A stretch of 55,316 bases of DNA, taken from an uncultured Woeseiaceae bacterium. Lineage in GTDB: Bacteria; Pseudomonadota; Gammaproteobacteria; Steroidobacterales; Woeseiaceae. The stretch's first letter is position 1, and each line of letters begins with the position of its first letter. Positions 9,011-17,432 of this stretch are shown piece by piece. The stretch spans positions 1 to 55,316 of the forward strand of contig CAJQPR010000040.1 of assembly GCA_905480255.1 (NCBI GenBank). The letters run 5' to 3'. Position numbers and translations under genes: made by a program. Under the pieces are notes generated by a model. It was not told where the DNA came from and did not search any database. It worked only from the letters and a program-made list of their open reading frames with translations.

Positions 9011-9253
9011 TCAGGAAGCGCTTTTGCGAGCGTTAATGAAGTCGATCGCCTGCTGAACCGTCGTGATTTTTTCAGCGTCCTCGTCAGGAATTTCAGTCTC
9101 GAACTCCTCTTCAAGGGCCATAACCAATTCGACCGTGTCGAGCGAATCCGCACCGAGATCGTCAACAAAAGAAGCGTCATTCGTCACTTCCTCTTCTTTA
9201 ACACCCAGCTGTTCGGCGACGATGCCCTTAACCTGTTCTTCGATACTGCTCAT
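9011..9253 (-). CDS. acpP: Acyl carrier protein
   Basis: An 80-residue, highly acidic four-helix protein that carries acyl chains on 4'-phosphopantetheine. The attachment serine is in the DSL motif of [11 protein letters not shown] at about residue 38. I start at the ATG at 9251-9253 (MSSIEEQ), with AAGGAG about 11 nt upstream. A GTG three codons earlier sits too close to that site. It lies between fabG and fabF. Confidence 0.97.
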   Translation of the reverse strand: MSSIEEQVKGIVAEQLGVKEEEVTNDASFVDDLGADSLDTVELVMALEEEFETEIPDEDAEKITTVQQAIDFINARKSAS

Positions 9254-9491
9254 TGTTATCACTTCTCCTTAAGAAGAGACTTTCAAAAATCTGTCCGGAC
9301 TTCTATAACCGGTGCTCCGCGGTGTCTCTCTTCACCGCCATTTGTACTCGGGTGATCCTGCGAACGCCCGTTTTGTCCCCGCCTTGCGATCGTAACTTGT
9401 TGATATTTCAAGCACGACACAAGCGTGGGACGGTATTGTATGTGAATCCGATTAGGCAATCTAGCATCGAAACACACCATTTTCAGCGGGA
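9254..9491 (-). other. acpP leader region
   Basis: About 238 bp between fabG and acpP. The only clear element is the AAGGAG ribosome binding site of acpP at about 9265-9270. The length suggests an internal promoter giving extra acpP expression, as in E. coli, but I cannot point to a convincing -35/-10 pair. A TACAAT hexamer is present on the minus strand without a good -35. Confidence 0.4.
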
Positions 9492-10244
9492 TCAGTCCAT
9501 CAGCATGCCGCCGTTGACGTGAACCGTTTCGCCGGTGATATAGGCGCCCGCGCCGGACGCGAGGAATACCACAGCATCGGCAATTTCCTGCGCCTGCCCA
9601 AGCCGCCCCAGAGGTACTTGCGTCAGCATGGCGGCACGCTGCTCCTCAGGCAAAACCCGCGTCATGTCGGTATCAATGAAACCCGGCGCCACGACATTGA
9701 CTGTTATGTTTCTGGAGCCAACCTCACGCGCGAGCGATTTGCTAAAACCAATGATTCCGGCTTTCGCCGCACCATAGTTCGCCTGCCCCGCATTTCCCAT
9801 GATGCCAATGACCGAAGCTATATTGATGATCCTTCCGCCTTTCGCTTTCATCATGCCCCGGAGTACCGCCTTGCTGACTCGAAACACCCCGGATAGATTT
9901 GTCGAAATGACGTCATCCCACTCCTCCGCCTTCATTCTCATCAGAAGATTGTCCCGGGTTATCCCCGCATTATTCACGACGATTGTTGGCGCACCCTCCT
10001 TCCCCTGAATGTCCTTGACGACTTCCTGAACGGACTCATCGGTAGAAACATCGAGAGCAAGACCCCTGCCCCGATCACCCAACGTTTCAGAAATTGCTGC
10101 GGCCCCATTCTCACTCGTTGCCGTACCGATGACCGTTGCACCGGCATCTGCAAGCGTGTTTGCAATGGCCGCACCAATTCCGCGGGATGCACCGGTAACC
10201 AATGCCACCTGACCTTCAAGCGCGTTGTTCGCGAATAAACTCAT
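9492..10244 (-). CDS. fabG: 3-oxoacyl-ACP reductase
   Basis: A 250-residue short-chain dehydrogenase that reduces 3-oxoacyl-ACP with NADPH. Visible motifs are VTGASRGIGAA at the nucleotide site, NNAGITRDNL, the catalytic Ser in IASVIGIMGN, and the YGAAK Tyr-Lys pair about 13 residues on. The start is the ATG at 10242-10244 (MSLFANNALEG), which overlaps the fabD stop by one base in TAATG. A longer frame starting at 10358 is only fabD sequence read in another phase. Confidence 0.95.
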   Translation of the reverse strand: MSLFANNALEGQVALVTGASRGIGAAIANTLADAGATVIGTATSENGAAAISETLGDRGRGLALDVSTDESVQEVVKDIQGKEGAPTIVVNNAGITRDNLLMRMKAEEWDDVISTNLSGVFRVSKAVLRGMMKAKGGRIINIASVIGIMGNAGQANYGAAKAGIIGFSKSLAREVGSRNITVNVVAPGFIDTDMTRVLPEEQRAAMLTQVPLGRLGQAQEIADAVVFLASGAGAYITGETVHVNGGMLMD

Positions 10245-11176
10245 TAAACGGCTCCGTCCAAAGATTTTTGTAATGCATCGGAAGTATCGATGCAGGATGC
10301 TGAAAGCGCGCGATCGATGCGCTTGATGAGACCTGCGAGAACTTTTCCCGGACCGCATTCAACGATCACAGCGATCCCCTCACCTTTCATATGCATGATT
10401 GTGTCAACCCAGCGAACGGGACTAAATACCTGTCGCTTCATTCTCTCCTGAATGTCTGCCGCATCGCCATAGGGCGTGCCGTCGACGGCGCAGATCACAG
10501 GGATTACCGGCGTTTCGAATTCAGTGCTGTCGATCGAAGCAGCAAGCTCCTCTCCGGCCGGCCGCATAAGTGAGGAATGGGCCGGCACACTGACAGCAAG
10601 CATCAGGGCGCGCCTCGCCCCGGCTGCTTTCGCAAGGTCGGTCAATTTTTCTATCGCCGCGCGATCTCCGGCAACGACCACTTGCCCAGGGGAGTTAAAA
10701 TTAACAGCCTCTGCCACACCGTCGGCAGATGCCTCCTCGCAAACCTTCAGAATCACATCATCGTCAAGACCTAAAATTGCGGCCATCGCGCCTTCGCCGG
10801 CAGGCACGGCATTTTGCATTAGTTCCGCACGACGACGCACCAGCGCAACAGCGTCTGGAAACGCTATCGCGCCAGACGCAACGAGAGCCGAATACTCACC
10901 GAGGCTGTGGCCGGCCATCATTGCAGGAATTCCGCCACCCGCGTTTTGCCATGCGCGCCACGTAGCAACGCCGGCCGTCAGCATAGCCGGCTGGGTATTC
11001 GTTGTTTCGTCCAGGCGCTCCTTCGGGCCGTTCTGCGTCAGATCCCAGAGGTCGAACCCCAGGACATCACTGGCCTCGCTATAGGTCTCGGCGATTACGC
11101 TGTGTTGCGCAGCCAGGTCCGCCTGCATACCAAGCGATTGGGAGCCCTGCCCCGGAAATACGAAAGCGGTAGTCAA
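10244..11176 (-). CDS. fabD: Malonyl-CoA:ACP transacylase
   Basis: A 310-residue acyltransferase that moves malonyl from CoA to ACP. FPGQGSQSLGM is at residues 7-17, the nucleophile Ser is in GHSLGEYSAL at about residue 92, and the catalytic His is in SVPAHSSLM at about 200. A terminal VECGPGKVLAGL block also fits. It is translationally coupled to fabG. In E. coli rpmF-plsX-fabH precede fabD. Here a rhombosortase gene takes that position, so fabH and plsX must be elsewhere. Confidence 0.95.
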   Translation of the reverse strand: MTTAFVFPGQGSQSLGMQADLAAQHSVIAETYSEASDVLGFDLWDLTQNGPKERLDETTNTQPAMLTAGVATWRAWQNAGGGIPAMMAGHSLGEYSALVASGAIAFPDAVALVRRRAELMQNAVPAGEGAMAAILGLDDDVILKVCEEASADGVAEAVNFNSPGQVVVAGDRAAIEKLTDLAKAAGARRALMLAVSVPAHSSLMRPAGEELAASIDSTEFETPVIPVICAVDGTPYGDAADIQERMKRQVFSPVRWVDTIMHMKGEGIAVIVECGPGKVLAGLIKRIDRALSASCIDTSDALQKSLDGAV

Positions 11177-11205
11177 AATCAGTCTCCGTCGAAGAATGGC
11201 CGCGA

Positions 11206-11829
11206 TTATATAGAGCGCTGGCCGCCGGGACTACGCCAGAGAATGCCTGCAGCTATGAGGCCCCCGATTGCACCGAAAAGATGGGCATTGACGACGACAT
11301 CGCCACCGGAGACTGACTCGGAACCCGGCAGCGGGCCGGAGAACTGCTCCCATGCAAGCTTACCGACCACAATGACGCAGATAATCACAGATTCAGACGG
11401 AAAGGCTCTGTATCCCTGCAATGCGCCAGCAATGAGCAGACCGTGCAGGGCCCCTGACAAGCCGACATACCAGAGCATATGTGTGTCCACAAACCAGAAG
11501 CCCCCGGAAATCACTGCCATAGACACGCTAACCACAATGGTCCATTGCGGGCTGTTGTAGTTGCGCCCGACCAGCAACCAGACCAGAACCAGGCCAGCCA
11601 TATTGAGTAATAAATGGGTATAACCGAGATGGGTGAAATGGGCTGTCAGCAGCCGCCAGTACTCACCATCTTCGATCGACAGGCGTTCGTATTTGAGTAC
11701 TTCCCTGCCCTCGTCGCCGAGCAGCGCGACAAGCCCGCAGGTAGCCAGTAGGAATGCAGCCACCCGCCAGTAAGCAGCGTCCTGCAGAAAAGACCGAATG
11801 CCGGATTGATGCCGATTGAATAACCCCAT
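11206..11829 (-). CDS. rrtA: Rhombosortase (rhomboid-family intramembrane protease)
   Basis: A 207-residue polytopic membrane protein with about six hydrophobic segments. The first conserved block is HLGYTHLLLNMAGL, the active-site serine is in GLSGALHGLL, and the catalytic histidine is in NAHLFGAIGG. The GLSGxLHG signature and short length point to rhombosortase rather than GlpG. Rhombosortases cleave the GlyGly-CTERM tail of exported proteins, many of which are type II secretion substrates. The gene is divergent from gspG, with about 84 bp between starts, which fits that role. No GlyGly-CTERM protein is visible in this window. Confidence 0.82.
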   Translation of the reverse strand: MGLFNRHQSGIRSFLQDAAYWRVAAFLLATCGLVALLGDEGREVLKYERLSIEDGEYWRLLTAHFTHLGYTHLLLNMAGLVLVWLLVGRNYNSPQWTIVVSVSMAVISGGFWFVDTHMLWYVGLSGALHGLLIAGALQGYRAFPSESVIICVIVVGKLAWEQFSGPLPGSESVSGGDVVVNAHLFGAIGGLIAAGILWRSPGGQRSI

Positions 11830-11913
11830 GTTTGATATACTGACGTTTAATCAGTTTGAGAGTCAACGCATTGCCATGCTGGCTTGTGCGTTGCCTGTTG
11901 CGGAGCAAGACGA

Positions 11914-12351
11914 GTGGGAAGACATTTCACGAAGAACCAGCGCGGATTTACGTTGATCGAGATCATGGTCGTCGTCATTATCCTTGGCATTTTGGCGGCA
12001 ATTGTCGCGCCAAATGTGATCGGTCGAATCGATGATGCGCAGGTAACGCGGGTGCAACAGGACCTTCGTGGCATAGAAAACGCGATGAAATTCTATCGCC
12101 TCGATAACTTCGCCTATCCAACCTCGGAACAGGGACTGGACGCACTGGTTAACAAACCTGCTGATCCGAATATCCGTAACTGGAAACCAGGCGGCTACCT
12201 GGATCGACTGCCCAAAGACCCGTGGGGCAATCCTTATCAGTATCTGAATCCTGGCCAAAATTCGGAAATCGACATTTTCTCCTATGGCCGGGACGGCCGT
12301 CCCGGCGGCGAAGGAATTGACGCCGATATGGGCAACTGGAACCTGGAATAG
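11914..12351 (+). CDS. gspG: Type II secretion major pseudopilin GspG
   Basis: A 145-residue pseudopilin that builds the periplasmic pseudopilus. A short leader ends in QRG, and the mature part starts FTLIEIMVVVIILGILAAIV with the conserved Glu5. The C-terminal SYGRDGRPGGEG and DADMGNW segment matches the calcium-binding loop of GspG. I choose the GTG at 11914 because GGAG lies at proper spacing before it; a TTG 30 nt upstream is the alternative. It is the first gene of the gspG-N run. Confidence 0.94.
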   Translation: MGRHFTKNQRGFTLIEIMVVVIILGILAAIVAPNVIGRIDDAQVTRVQQDLRGIENAMKFYRLDNFAYPTSEQGLDALVNKPADPNIRNWKPGGYLDRLPKDPWGNPYQYLNPGQNSEIDIFSYGRDGRPGGEGIDADMGNWNLE

Positions 12352-12383
12352 CCGCCTGATCCGGTATCCGGGGATCGCCATCC

Positions 12384-12980
12384 ATGTCTGTCCACACCCA
12401 GCAACGGCGCAACATCAATCTTAAGGGTGGAACCGGCTTCACCCTGATCGAGATCCTTATTGTCATGGTGATCGTCGGCATCATCATGGCGGTTGCGTTT
12501 CTGTCTTTTGGCATCCTGGGTGATGATCGCGGCCTTGAAAAAGAAGCCCGCCGTTTGTCATCACTCATCGAAGTGATCAGCGAGGATGCGGAAATTCAAG
12601 GGCGGGAATTCGGCCTTGAATTCATGCTCGCCGGGTATCGATTTGTCGAACACGATCCGCTAGTCGACCAATGGTTTGAAGTTCAGGGTGACGACTACAT
12701 GAGGCAGCGGGACCTCGATGAAGGCGTGGAATTTGAGTTAACAATTGAAGATCGTAAGGTTCTGCTGCATGAGGAAGCACGTGCAACCGAAAAAGACGAA
12801 GACAATCCGCAGCGGGATCTGACGGACGACTACCTTCCACATGTACTGATATTCTCAAGCGGCGACATTACGCCGTTCGAGCTTGGCTTCGTGCGCTTTG
12901 CAGACCGCAGCCAGGTAATTCTGGAAATGACGCTGGAAGGAGAACTGGAGATTCGCAACGATGCAGAGAATGCTCTTTAG
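12384..12980 (+). CDS. gspH: Type II secretion minor pseudopilin GspH
   Basis: A 198-residue pseudopilin with an 18-residue leader ending in GTG and a mature FTLIEILIVMVIVGIIMAV helix. The acidic globular domain carries the GspH-type block EARRLSSLIEVISEDAEIQGREFGLEF. It belongs to the minor pseudopilin tip complex. It starts 32 nt after gspG and its 3' end overlaps gspI by 20 nt. Confidence 0.88.
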   Translation: MSVHTQQRRNINLKGGTGFTLIEILIVMVIVGIIMAVAFLSFGILGDDRGLEKEARRLSSLIEVISEDAEIQGREFGLEFMLAGYRFVEHDPLVDQWFEVQGDDYMRQRDLDEGVEFELTIEDRKVLLHEEARATEKDEDNPQRDLTDDYLPHVLIFSSGDITPFELGFVRFADRSQVILEMTLEGELEIRNDAENAL

Positions 12981-13401
12981 GCGTTCCGCCGGCTTTACGT
13001 TGATCGAGGTTATGGTCGCCCTGGTCGTCGCTACTCTTGCCCTGGTTGCGGTTATGGCGAGCATCAGTCAGATGATCGATGCCGGCACCGCGATGCGTGA
13101 ACGAACTTACGCGAGCTGGATCGCGCAAAACAAGATTACCGAATTGCGTCTTGCTAATACTGAACCCGACGTCAGCGAATCAAGCGGAGAGGTTGAATTC
13201 GCCGGCCTTGATTGGGGTTGGACCGCAACGGTCTCTGAAACCGGGGTCGAATTCTTATACCGGGTCGATGTCGCTGTAGGTTTTGCCGGCAGCAACGATG
13301 TGGTCAGGACGGTGACAGGATTCATAGGGGAACCAGGCGTGCCCGGAGAGGCGAACAGGGTCTGGTCACTTGGTGGGCAGGCCGTTGGAGAAGACCAGTG
13401 A
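12961..13401 (+). CDS. gspI: Type II secretion minor pseudopilin GspI
   Basis: A 146-residue pseudopilin with leader ending in SAG and mature FTLIEVMVALVVATLALVAV helix. The YASWIAQNKITELRL segment typical of GspI follows. GspI nucleates the I-J-K tip of the pseudopilus. The ATG at 12961 has GGAG about 10 nt upstream; an ATG at 12970 is possible. It overlaps gspH by 20 nt and gspJ by 4 nt (GTGA). Confidence 0.9.
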   Translation: MQRMLFRRSAGFTLIEVMVALVVATLALVAVMASISQMIDAGTAMRERTYASWIAQNKITELRLANTEPDVSESSGEVEFAGLDWGWTATVSETGVEFLYRVDVAVGFAGSNDVVRTVTGFIGEPGVPGEANRVWSLGGQAVGEDQ

Positions 13402-14006
13402 GAATCCAACGCGCATTCACACTTATAGAAGTGCTGGTTGCCATGGCTGTGTTTGCCGTCCTTGCGGCCTTTTCATACGGTACTCTTAGCCAGACTCTAC
13501 TTAGCGCCGAAATACTGAATGACCGAATGGATCGCCTGCAAGCGCTGCAACGAACCATCCGCTTGATTACTGATGACATGCAGCAACTTGCGCCGCGCCC
13601 GGTCCGGGACGAACTTGGCGATAACCTGCGCCCTGCTCTCGATACCGGATTTCAGACCGGTTTTGCGCTCGAACTTACAAAAAACGGCTGGAATAATCCT
13701 GTCGTCCTGCCACGAAGCACTTTGCAACGAGCCGCGTACCGGCTTGAGGACGACGAACTTGTCCGTTATCACTGGTACGCACTCGACCGAACCTTGAGCA
13801 ATGAACCTGTTGGCGTAGTCCTTCTCGACGGTGTGGAAGGAATCCAGTTTCGATTCATAATGGAGAATGGCGATCCTTCGGATCAATGGCCGCCGGTGAA
13901 TCGGCCTGGCGCACTTGGCGCGCGGCTGCGGCCCCGTGCAGTAGAAGTTATTCTTCGGCTCACCGTTGAAGGCGAGATCAATCGACTTATCGAGGTGGCG
14001 CCATGA
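13398..14006 (+). CDS. gspJ: Type II secretion minor pseudopilin GspJ
   Basis: A 202-residue pseudopilin with a short leader (MRIQRA) before FTLIEVLVAMAVFAVLAAF. The GspJ-type RLQALQRTIRLITDDMQQLAPRPVRD block follows. It starts with GTG inside the gspI stop (GTGA) and ends in an ATGA overlap with gspK, a sign of translational coupling. Confidence 0.92.
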   Translation: MRIQRAFTLIEVLVAMAVFAVLAAFSYGTLSQTLLSAEILNDRMDRLQALQRTIRLITDDMQQLAPRPVRDELGDNLRPALDTGFQTGFALELTKNGWNNPVVLPRSTLQRAAYRLEDDELVRYHWYALDRTLSNEPVGVVLLDGVEGIQFRFIMENGDPSDQWPPVNRPGALGARLRPRAVEVILRLTVEGEINRLIEVAP

Positions 14007-14926
14007 ATATCAGCCGCAGAAATCGAGGGGTCGCCCTGATCACTGCAATGCTCATATCGGCGATCGCGACCATGGTCGCAGCCAATCTCGCCTGGGACAA
14101 CGCTCTGGATGTTCGCCGAACCATGGTGCTGCTGGGTCGGGATCAGGCCGTGCAGGTTGCTCTTGGAGCAGAGAGCTGGGTGATCAGCATCCTTCACCAG
14201 GACATGGAAAACAGCCAGACAGATCATCTTGGCGAGATCTGGGCCTCTGAATTGCCAGGACTACCGATAGAAGGCGGCGATGTATTTGGCAGCATCGAAG
14301 ACCTGCAGGGACGCTTCAACATTAACAACCTGGTCGACCAGGAAGGCCGGGTCGAAGAAGAATCACTGGAACAATTCCAGCGACTGCTCACGGCGCTTGG
14401 GCTCGACCCGCGATTTGCAGGAATCGCTGCTGACTGGATTGACAGCAATGTCGATGCGTCTTTTCCGGACGGTGCTGAGGATTCAATCTATACCGGCATG
14501 ATCCCTCCTTACCGAACTGCCAATCAAACACTGACCAGCGTTAGCGAGCTGGCAGCCATTGAGGGCATGGATCGCGCAACATTCAGGACTCTCGAGCCGC
14601 ATATCACGGCACTTCCAGGCCGCACCGGCATAAACGCCAACACGGCAACAGTCGCTGTCCTGCAGTCACTGGACGAGAATATGACACTTTCAGATGTTGA
14701 AGGTCTCATTCAGGAACGCGAAGCCGGCGGGTTTACGGAGATCGAGACTTCTTTCGCGTCACTTGTAACGCCGGATGTGTTAAACAGGCTTGAAGAATCA
14801 TCACAGTTTTTTCGATTGAAGGTAATCGTCCGGATTGATACCGTTCGAGTCACCTTGTACAGCGTATTGCAGCGTGGCCCGAACGGGACAGTCACGCCTG
14901 TACTGCGCAGCCTTGGAACCAGCTGA
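14003..14926 (+). CDS. gspK: Type II secretion minor pseudopilin GspK
   Basis: A 307-residue large pseudopilin that caps the pseudopilus tip. A leader ends in RNRG, then VALITAMLISAIATMVAANL, where Glu5 is missing as is usual for GspK. The alpha-helical insert includes DLQGRFNINNLV and a SAM-like helical region ending in GINANTATVAVLQSL. The start overlaps the gspJ stop as ATGA. Confidence 0.93.
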   Translation: MNISRRNRGVALITAMLISAIATMVAANLAWDNALDVRRTMVLLGRDQAVQVALGAESWVISILHQDMENSQTDHLGEIWASELPGLPIEGGDVFGSIEDLQGRFNINNLVDQEGRVEEESLEQFQRLLTALGLDPRFAGIAADWIDSNVDASFPDGAEDSIYTGMIPPYRTANQTLTSVSELAAIEGMDRATFRTLEPHITALPGRTGINANTATVAVLQSLDENMTLSDVEGLIQEREAGGFTEIETSFASLVTPDVLNRLEESSQFFRLKVIVRIDTVRVTLYSVLQRGPNGTVTPVLRSLGTS

Positions 14927-14927
14927 T

Positions 14928-16202
14928 ATGTCGGAATACCTGGTCATACGAATCGGTCAGAACGCGAGCCAACCGGCTCACTGGATTGCTGTCGATTCGA
15001 CCGGCGCGAGGAGAAGCGAGCCGGACACGGGAGCCTTGGCCGAGGCATCTGTCGATATCGGCGATCGAGAGGTTATTGTCCTTGTGCCGAGCGCCGAAGT
15101 GCTCACGACCAGCGTTGATATCCCCGTCAAAGGTGCAAAACTCCAGGCTGCTCTGCCTTACGCTTTGGAGGAATATCTCGCCGAGGACATAGACGACCTG
15201 CATTTTGCAGCCGGAGTGAAAAGATCAAGCGGTCGAACTCCCGTCAGCGTTGTGAGCCACCAGCAAATGACCAATTGGCTGGAGATTCTCGATGACGCAA
15301 ACATTCCTGCGAACTCGATCATCGCCGACAGTTACGGCCTCGCACGCATACCTGGCACGATCAGCTTGCTACTGGCCGGAGAATTCGTATTCATCAACGA
15401 TGGCGGTGACACGGAACTGGTAATGCAAGGTGTCAGCCCGGGCGACGCTCTCGCAGCCATTGGCGCACTTGATGACGGCACCGCAGCAGCTGGTGACGGC
15501 GAAGAGAACGATTCAAATCCGATGCCACGGCACGTGCTGGTTTATTGTTTGCCGGGCGACGATGAGAAATACGAGCACGACTGGATCGCGATGCGCCATG
15601 AGCTGGACAGCGTCGACATTAAGTTGCTACCCGATGGCGTAATGCCACGCCTTGCCGTAACCGTCGCAACTGGTTCGGGCATCAATCTGCTGCAGGGACG
15701 TTACGCGCCGCGAAGAGAATATCGTGGCATTTTCAGGCCGTGGAAATACGCCGCAATGCTGGCACTCGCTTTTGTTCTGATCGGCCTTGGTGTCAAGGCC
15801 ACCGACTTTTACATGTTGTCCAGACAGGAAGCGGATCTCCGCCAGACATTCAATACCGAATATCAACAGATGCTTCCTGGAGCGCCTGAAACGGATAATC
15901 CGGTTGCTGTAATTGAGTCACTGCAGCGACGAATAGGGACCGCAGAAACACCGCCGATTTTTTTGCAATCGATGGAACAGCTTAGCCGCGCAATTCAGCA
16001 AAATACCCAGGCAACCATCCAGGCAATCAGCTTTCGTGCGGGTGTCATAGATCTTCGCGTATCAGCACCGGATGTCGCAACACTTGCGGGCGTCGAACGT
16101 GCAATTAGCGAAAGCGGGCAATTTCGTGCATCCATTCAGTCGACCGACCAGGATGGAGAAAAGGTCAGTGGGCGCATTCAGATACAGGTGGCGGGATCGT
16201 GA
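14928..16202 (+). CDS. gspL: Type II secretion inner-membrane platform protein GspL
   Basis: A 424-residue bitopic protein. The cytoplasmic actin-like domain (about residues 1-265) binds the GspE ATPase. A single membrane helix (YAAMLALAFVLIGLGV) follows and a periplasmic ferredoxin-like domain ends the protein. The ALPYALEEYLAEDIDDLHF block near residue 70 is characteristic. The start at 14928 lies 1 nt after the gspK stop; a longer frame from 14835 only re-reads gspK. Confidence 0.91.
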   Translation: MSEYLVIRIGQNASQPAHWIAVDSTGARRSEPDTGALAEASVDIGDREVIVLVPSAEVLTTSVDIPVKGAKLQAALPYALEEYLAEDIDDLHFAAGVKRSSGRTPVSVVSHQQMTNWLEILDDANIPANSIIADSYGLARIPGTISLLLAGEFVFINDGGDTELVMQGVSPGDALAAIGALDDGTAAAGDGEENDSNPMPRHVLVYCLPGDDEKYEHDWIAMRHELDSVDIKLLPDGVMPRLAVTVATGSGINLLQGRYAPRREYRGIFRPWKYAAMLALAFVLIGLGVKATDFYMLSRQEADLRQTFNTEYQQMLPGAPETDNPVAVIESLQRRIGTAETPPIFLQSMEQLSRAIQQNTQATIQAISFRAGVIDLRVSAPDVATLAGVERAISESGQFRASIQSTDQDGEKVSGRIQIQVAGS

Positions 16203-16684
16203 AAGACTGGTTCACAGCACTTGAATCACGGGAACAGATTTTTGTTTCTACAGCGGCTGTCGTCATTGCATTGGCCATATTCTGGCTCGCAGTCTGGGAA
16301 CCGCTGGATTCAGGCCAAAAGGCCGCGGCCGAGCGTGTTGATACCTGGAAACAATCCCTGGCCGCCCTGCGCCCCATGAAAAACCAGGTACAGCAATCCG
16401 CATCCGGACGACCCGCAGTTACCGGGCAGGATCAGTCACTGGTTGTGATCGTGGATAACAGCCTTCGTCAGCGCGGACTATACGAATCGGTGCAACGGAG
16501 CCAGCCTACGCCATCAGGAACCGGAATTCGGGTCGAGTTCGAAAGCGCCGCCTTCGACGATTTGATTCTCTGGCTGGGTGATCTCAGTCGTCAGTACGGC
16601 ATGCACATCGAGTCAGGCAGTTTCTCAGTTGCATCTTCCGAGTCTCCCGGTCGTGTCAATTCCAGCGTCACGCTTCAACGCTGA
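16199..16684 (+). CDS. gspM: Type II secretion protein GspM
   Basis: A 161-residue bitopic protein with an N-terminal membrane helix (VSTAAVVIALAIFWLAVWEPL) and a small periplasmic ferredoxin-like domain containing VDNSLRQRGLYESV and FDDLILWLGDL. It pairs with GspL in the inner-membrane platform. The GTG start overlaps the gspL stop (GTGA). Confidence 0.88.
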   Translation: MKDWFTALESREQIFVSTAAVVIALAIFWLAVWEPLDSGQKAAAERVDTWKQSLAALRPMKNQVQQSASGRPAVTGQDQSLVVIVDNSLRQRGLYESVQRSQPTPSGTGIRVEFESAAFDDLILWLGDLSRQYGMHIESGSFSVASSESPGRVNSSVTLQR

Positions 16685-16699
16685 CCCGGAACTCAATCG

Positions 16700-17428
16700 A
16701 TGAAACGTTACATCGTCGCCGGGTTGCTGGTCTTCTTCGTAATTCTTTTATTTACGTTCCCCGCTCACGTCGCTTATCGGTGGTTTGCGCCGCCTGATGT
16801 TCAACTCAGCGGCATCTCCGGTTCCATCTGGAATGGCAGCGCGACAGAGGGTATGGCAGCGGGTGCGTATCTTCGGGATATTGACTGGCGTATGCGGCCG
16901 GCAGCCTTGCTAACGGGAAAGCTCGCGTTCACTGCGTCCGCAAGCCCCGCCGCGGGCACAATGACTACAGATATTGCAGTCGGGATGGATGGCAGCCTGA
17001 CGTTTTCCAATTTACACGGCAATTTGCCGCTTGACCTTGTTCACCAGGCGTTTCAACAAAGCGGAACCAGCGGTGATCTCACCCTGGAATTCGAAACTTT
17101 AATCATTAAGAATGGCTTGCCAGTCGAAGCCACCGGATCCGTGACGGTAGCCAATTTCTATGCGCCGGATCTTTCTGCCGGGCGGCTTGGTGACTATCGC
17201 GCGGACTTTCAAACCACAGACGCTGGCGTATCAGGGAGCGTTGACGATATATCCGGAGTACTGGATATCGAAGGTTTAATTACATTATCGCCCGATCGAA
17301 GTTACAGCCTGATCGGAGAGGTCGCTGCGCGCCCTGGCGCACCGCCTTCCATTGAACAACAACTACGTTTTCTCGGCAGTCCCAATGAGCGCGGGCTTCG
17401 CCCGTTTCGCTTCGAAGGACAGCTCTGA
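16700..17428 (+). CDS. gspN: Type II secretion protein GspN
   Basis: A 242-residue protein with an N-terminal signal anchor (VAGLLVFFVILLFTFPAHVAY) and a beta-rich periplasmic part holding LSGISGSIWNGSA and DIDWRMRPAALLTGKL, the usual opening of the GspN family. GspN is an accessory, non-universal T2SS component. It is the last gene of the run. Four bases separate its stop from that of the convergent helicase gene. Confidence 0.85.
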   Translation: MKRYIVAGLLVFFVILLFTFPAHVAYRWFAPPDVQLSGISGSIWNGSATEGMAAGAYLRDIDWRMRPAALLTGKLAFTASASPAAGTMTTDIAVGMDGSLTFSNLHGNLPLDLVHQAFQQSGTSGDLTLEFETLIIKNGLPVEATGSVTVANFYAPDLSAGRLGDYRADFQTTDAGVSGSVDDISGVLDIEGLITLSPDRSYSLIGEVAARPGAPPSIEQQLRFLGSPNERGLRPFRFEGQL

Positions 17429-17432
17429 AGCC

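Noticed and set aside
10245-10358. N-terminal extension of FabG
   Set aside because: The extra residues are fabD sequence in another phase; MSLFANN at 10244 gives a normal FabG length and TAATG coupling.
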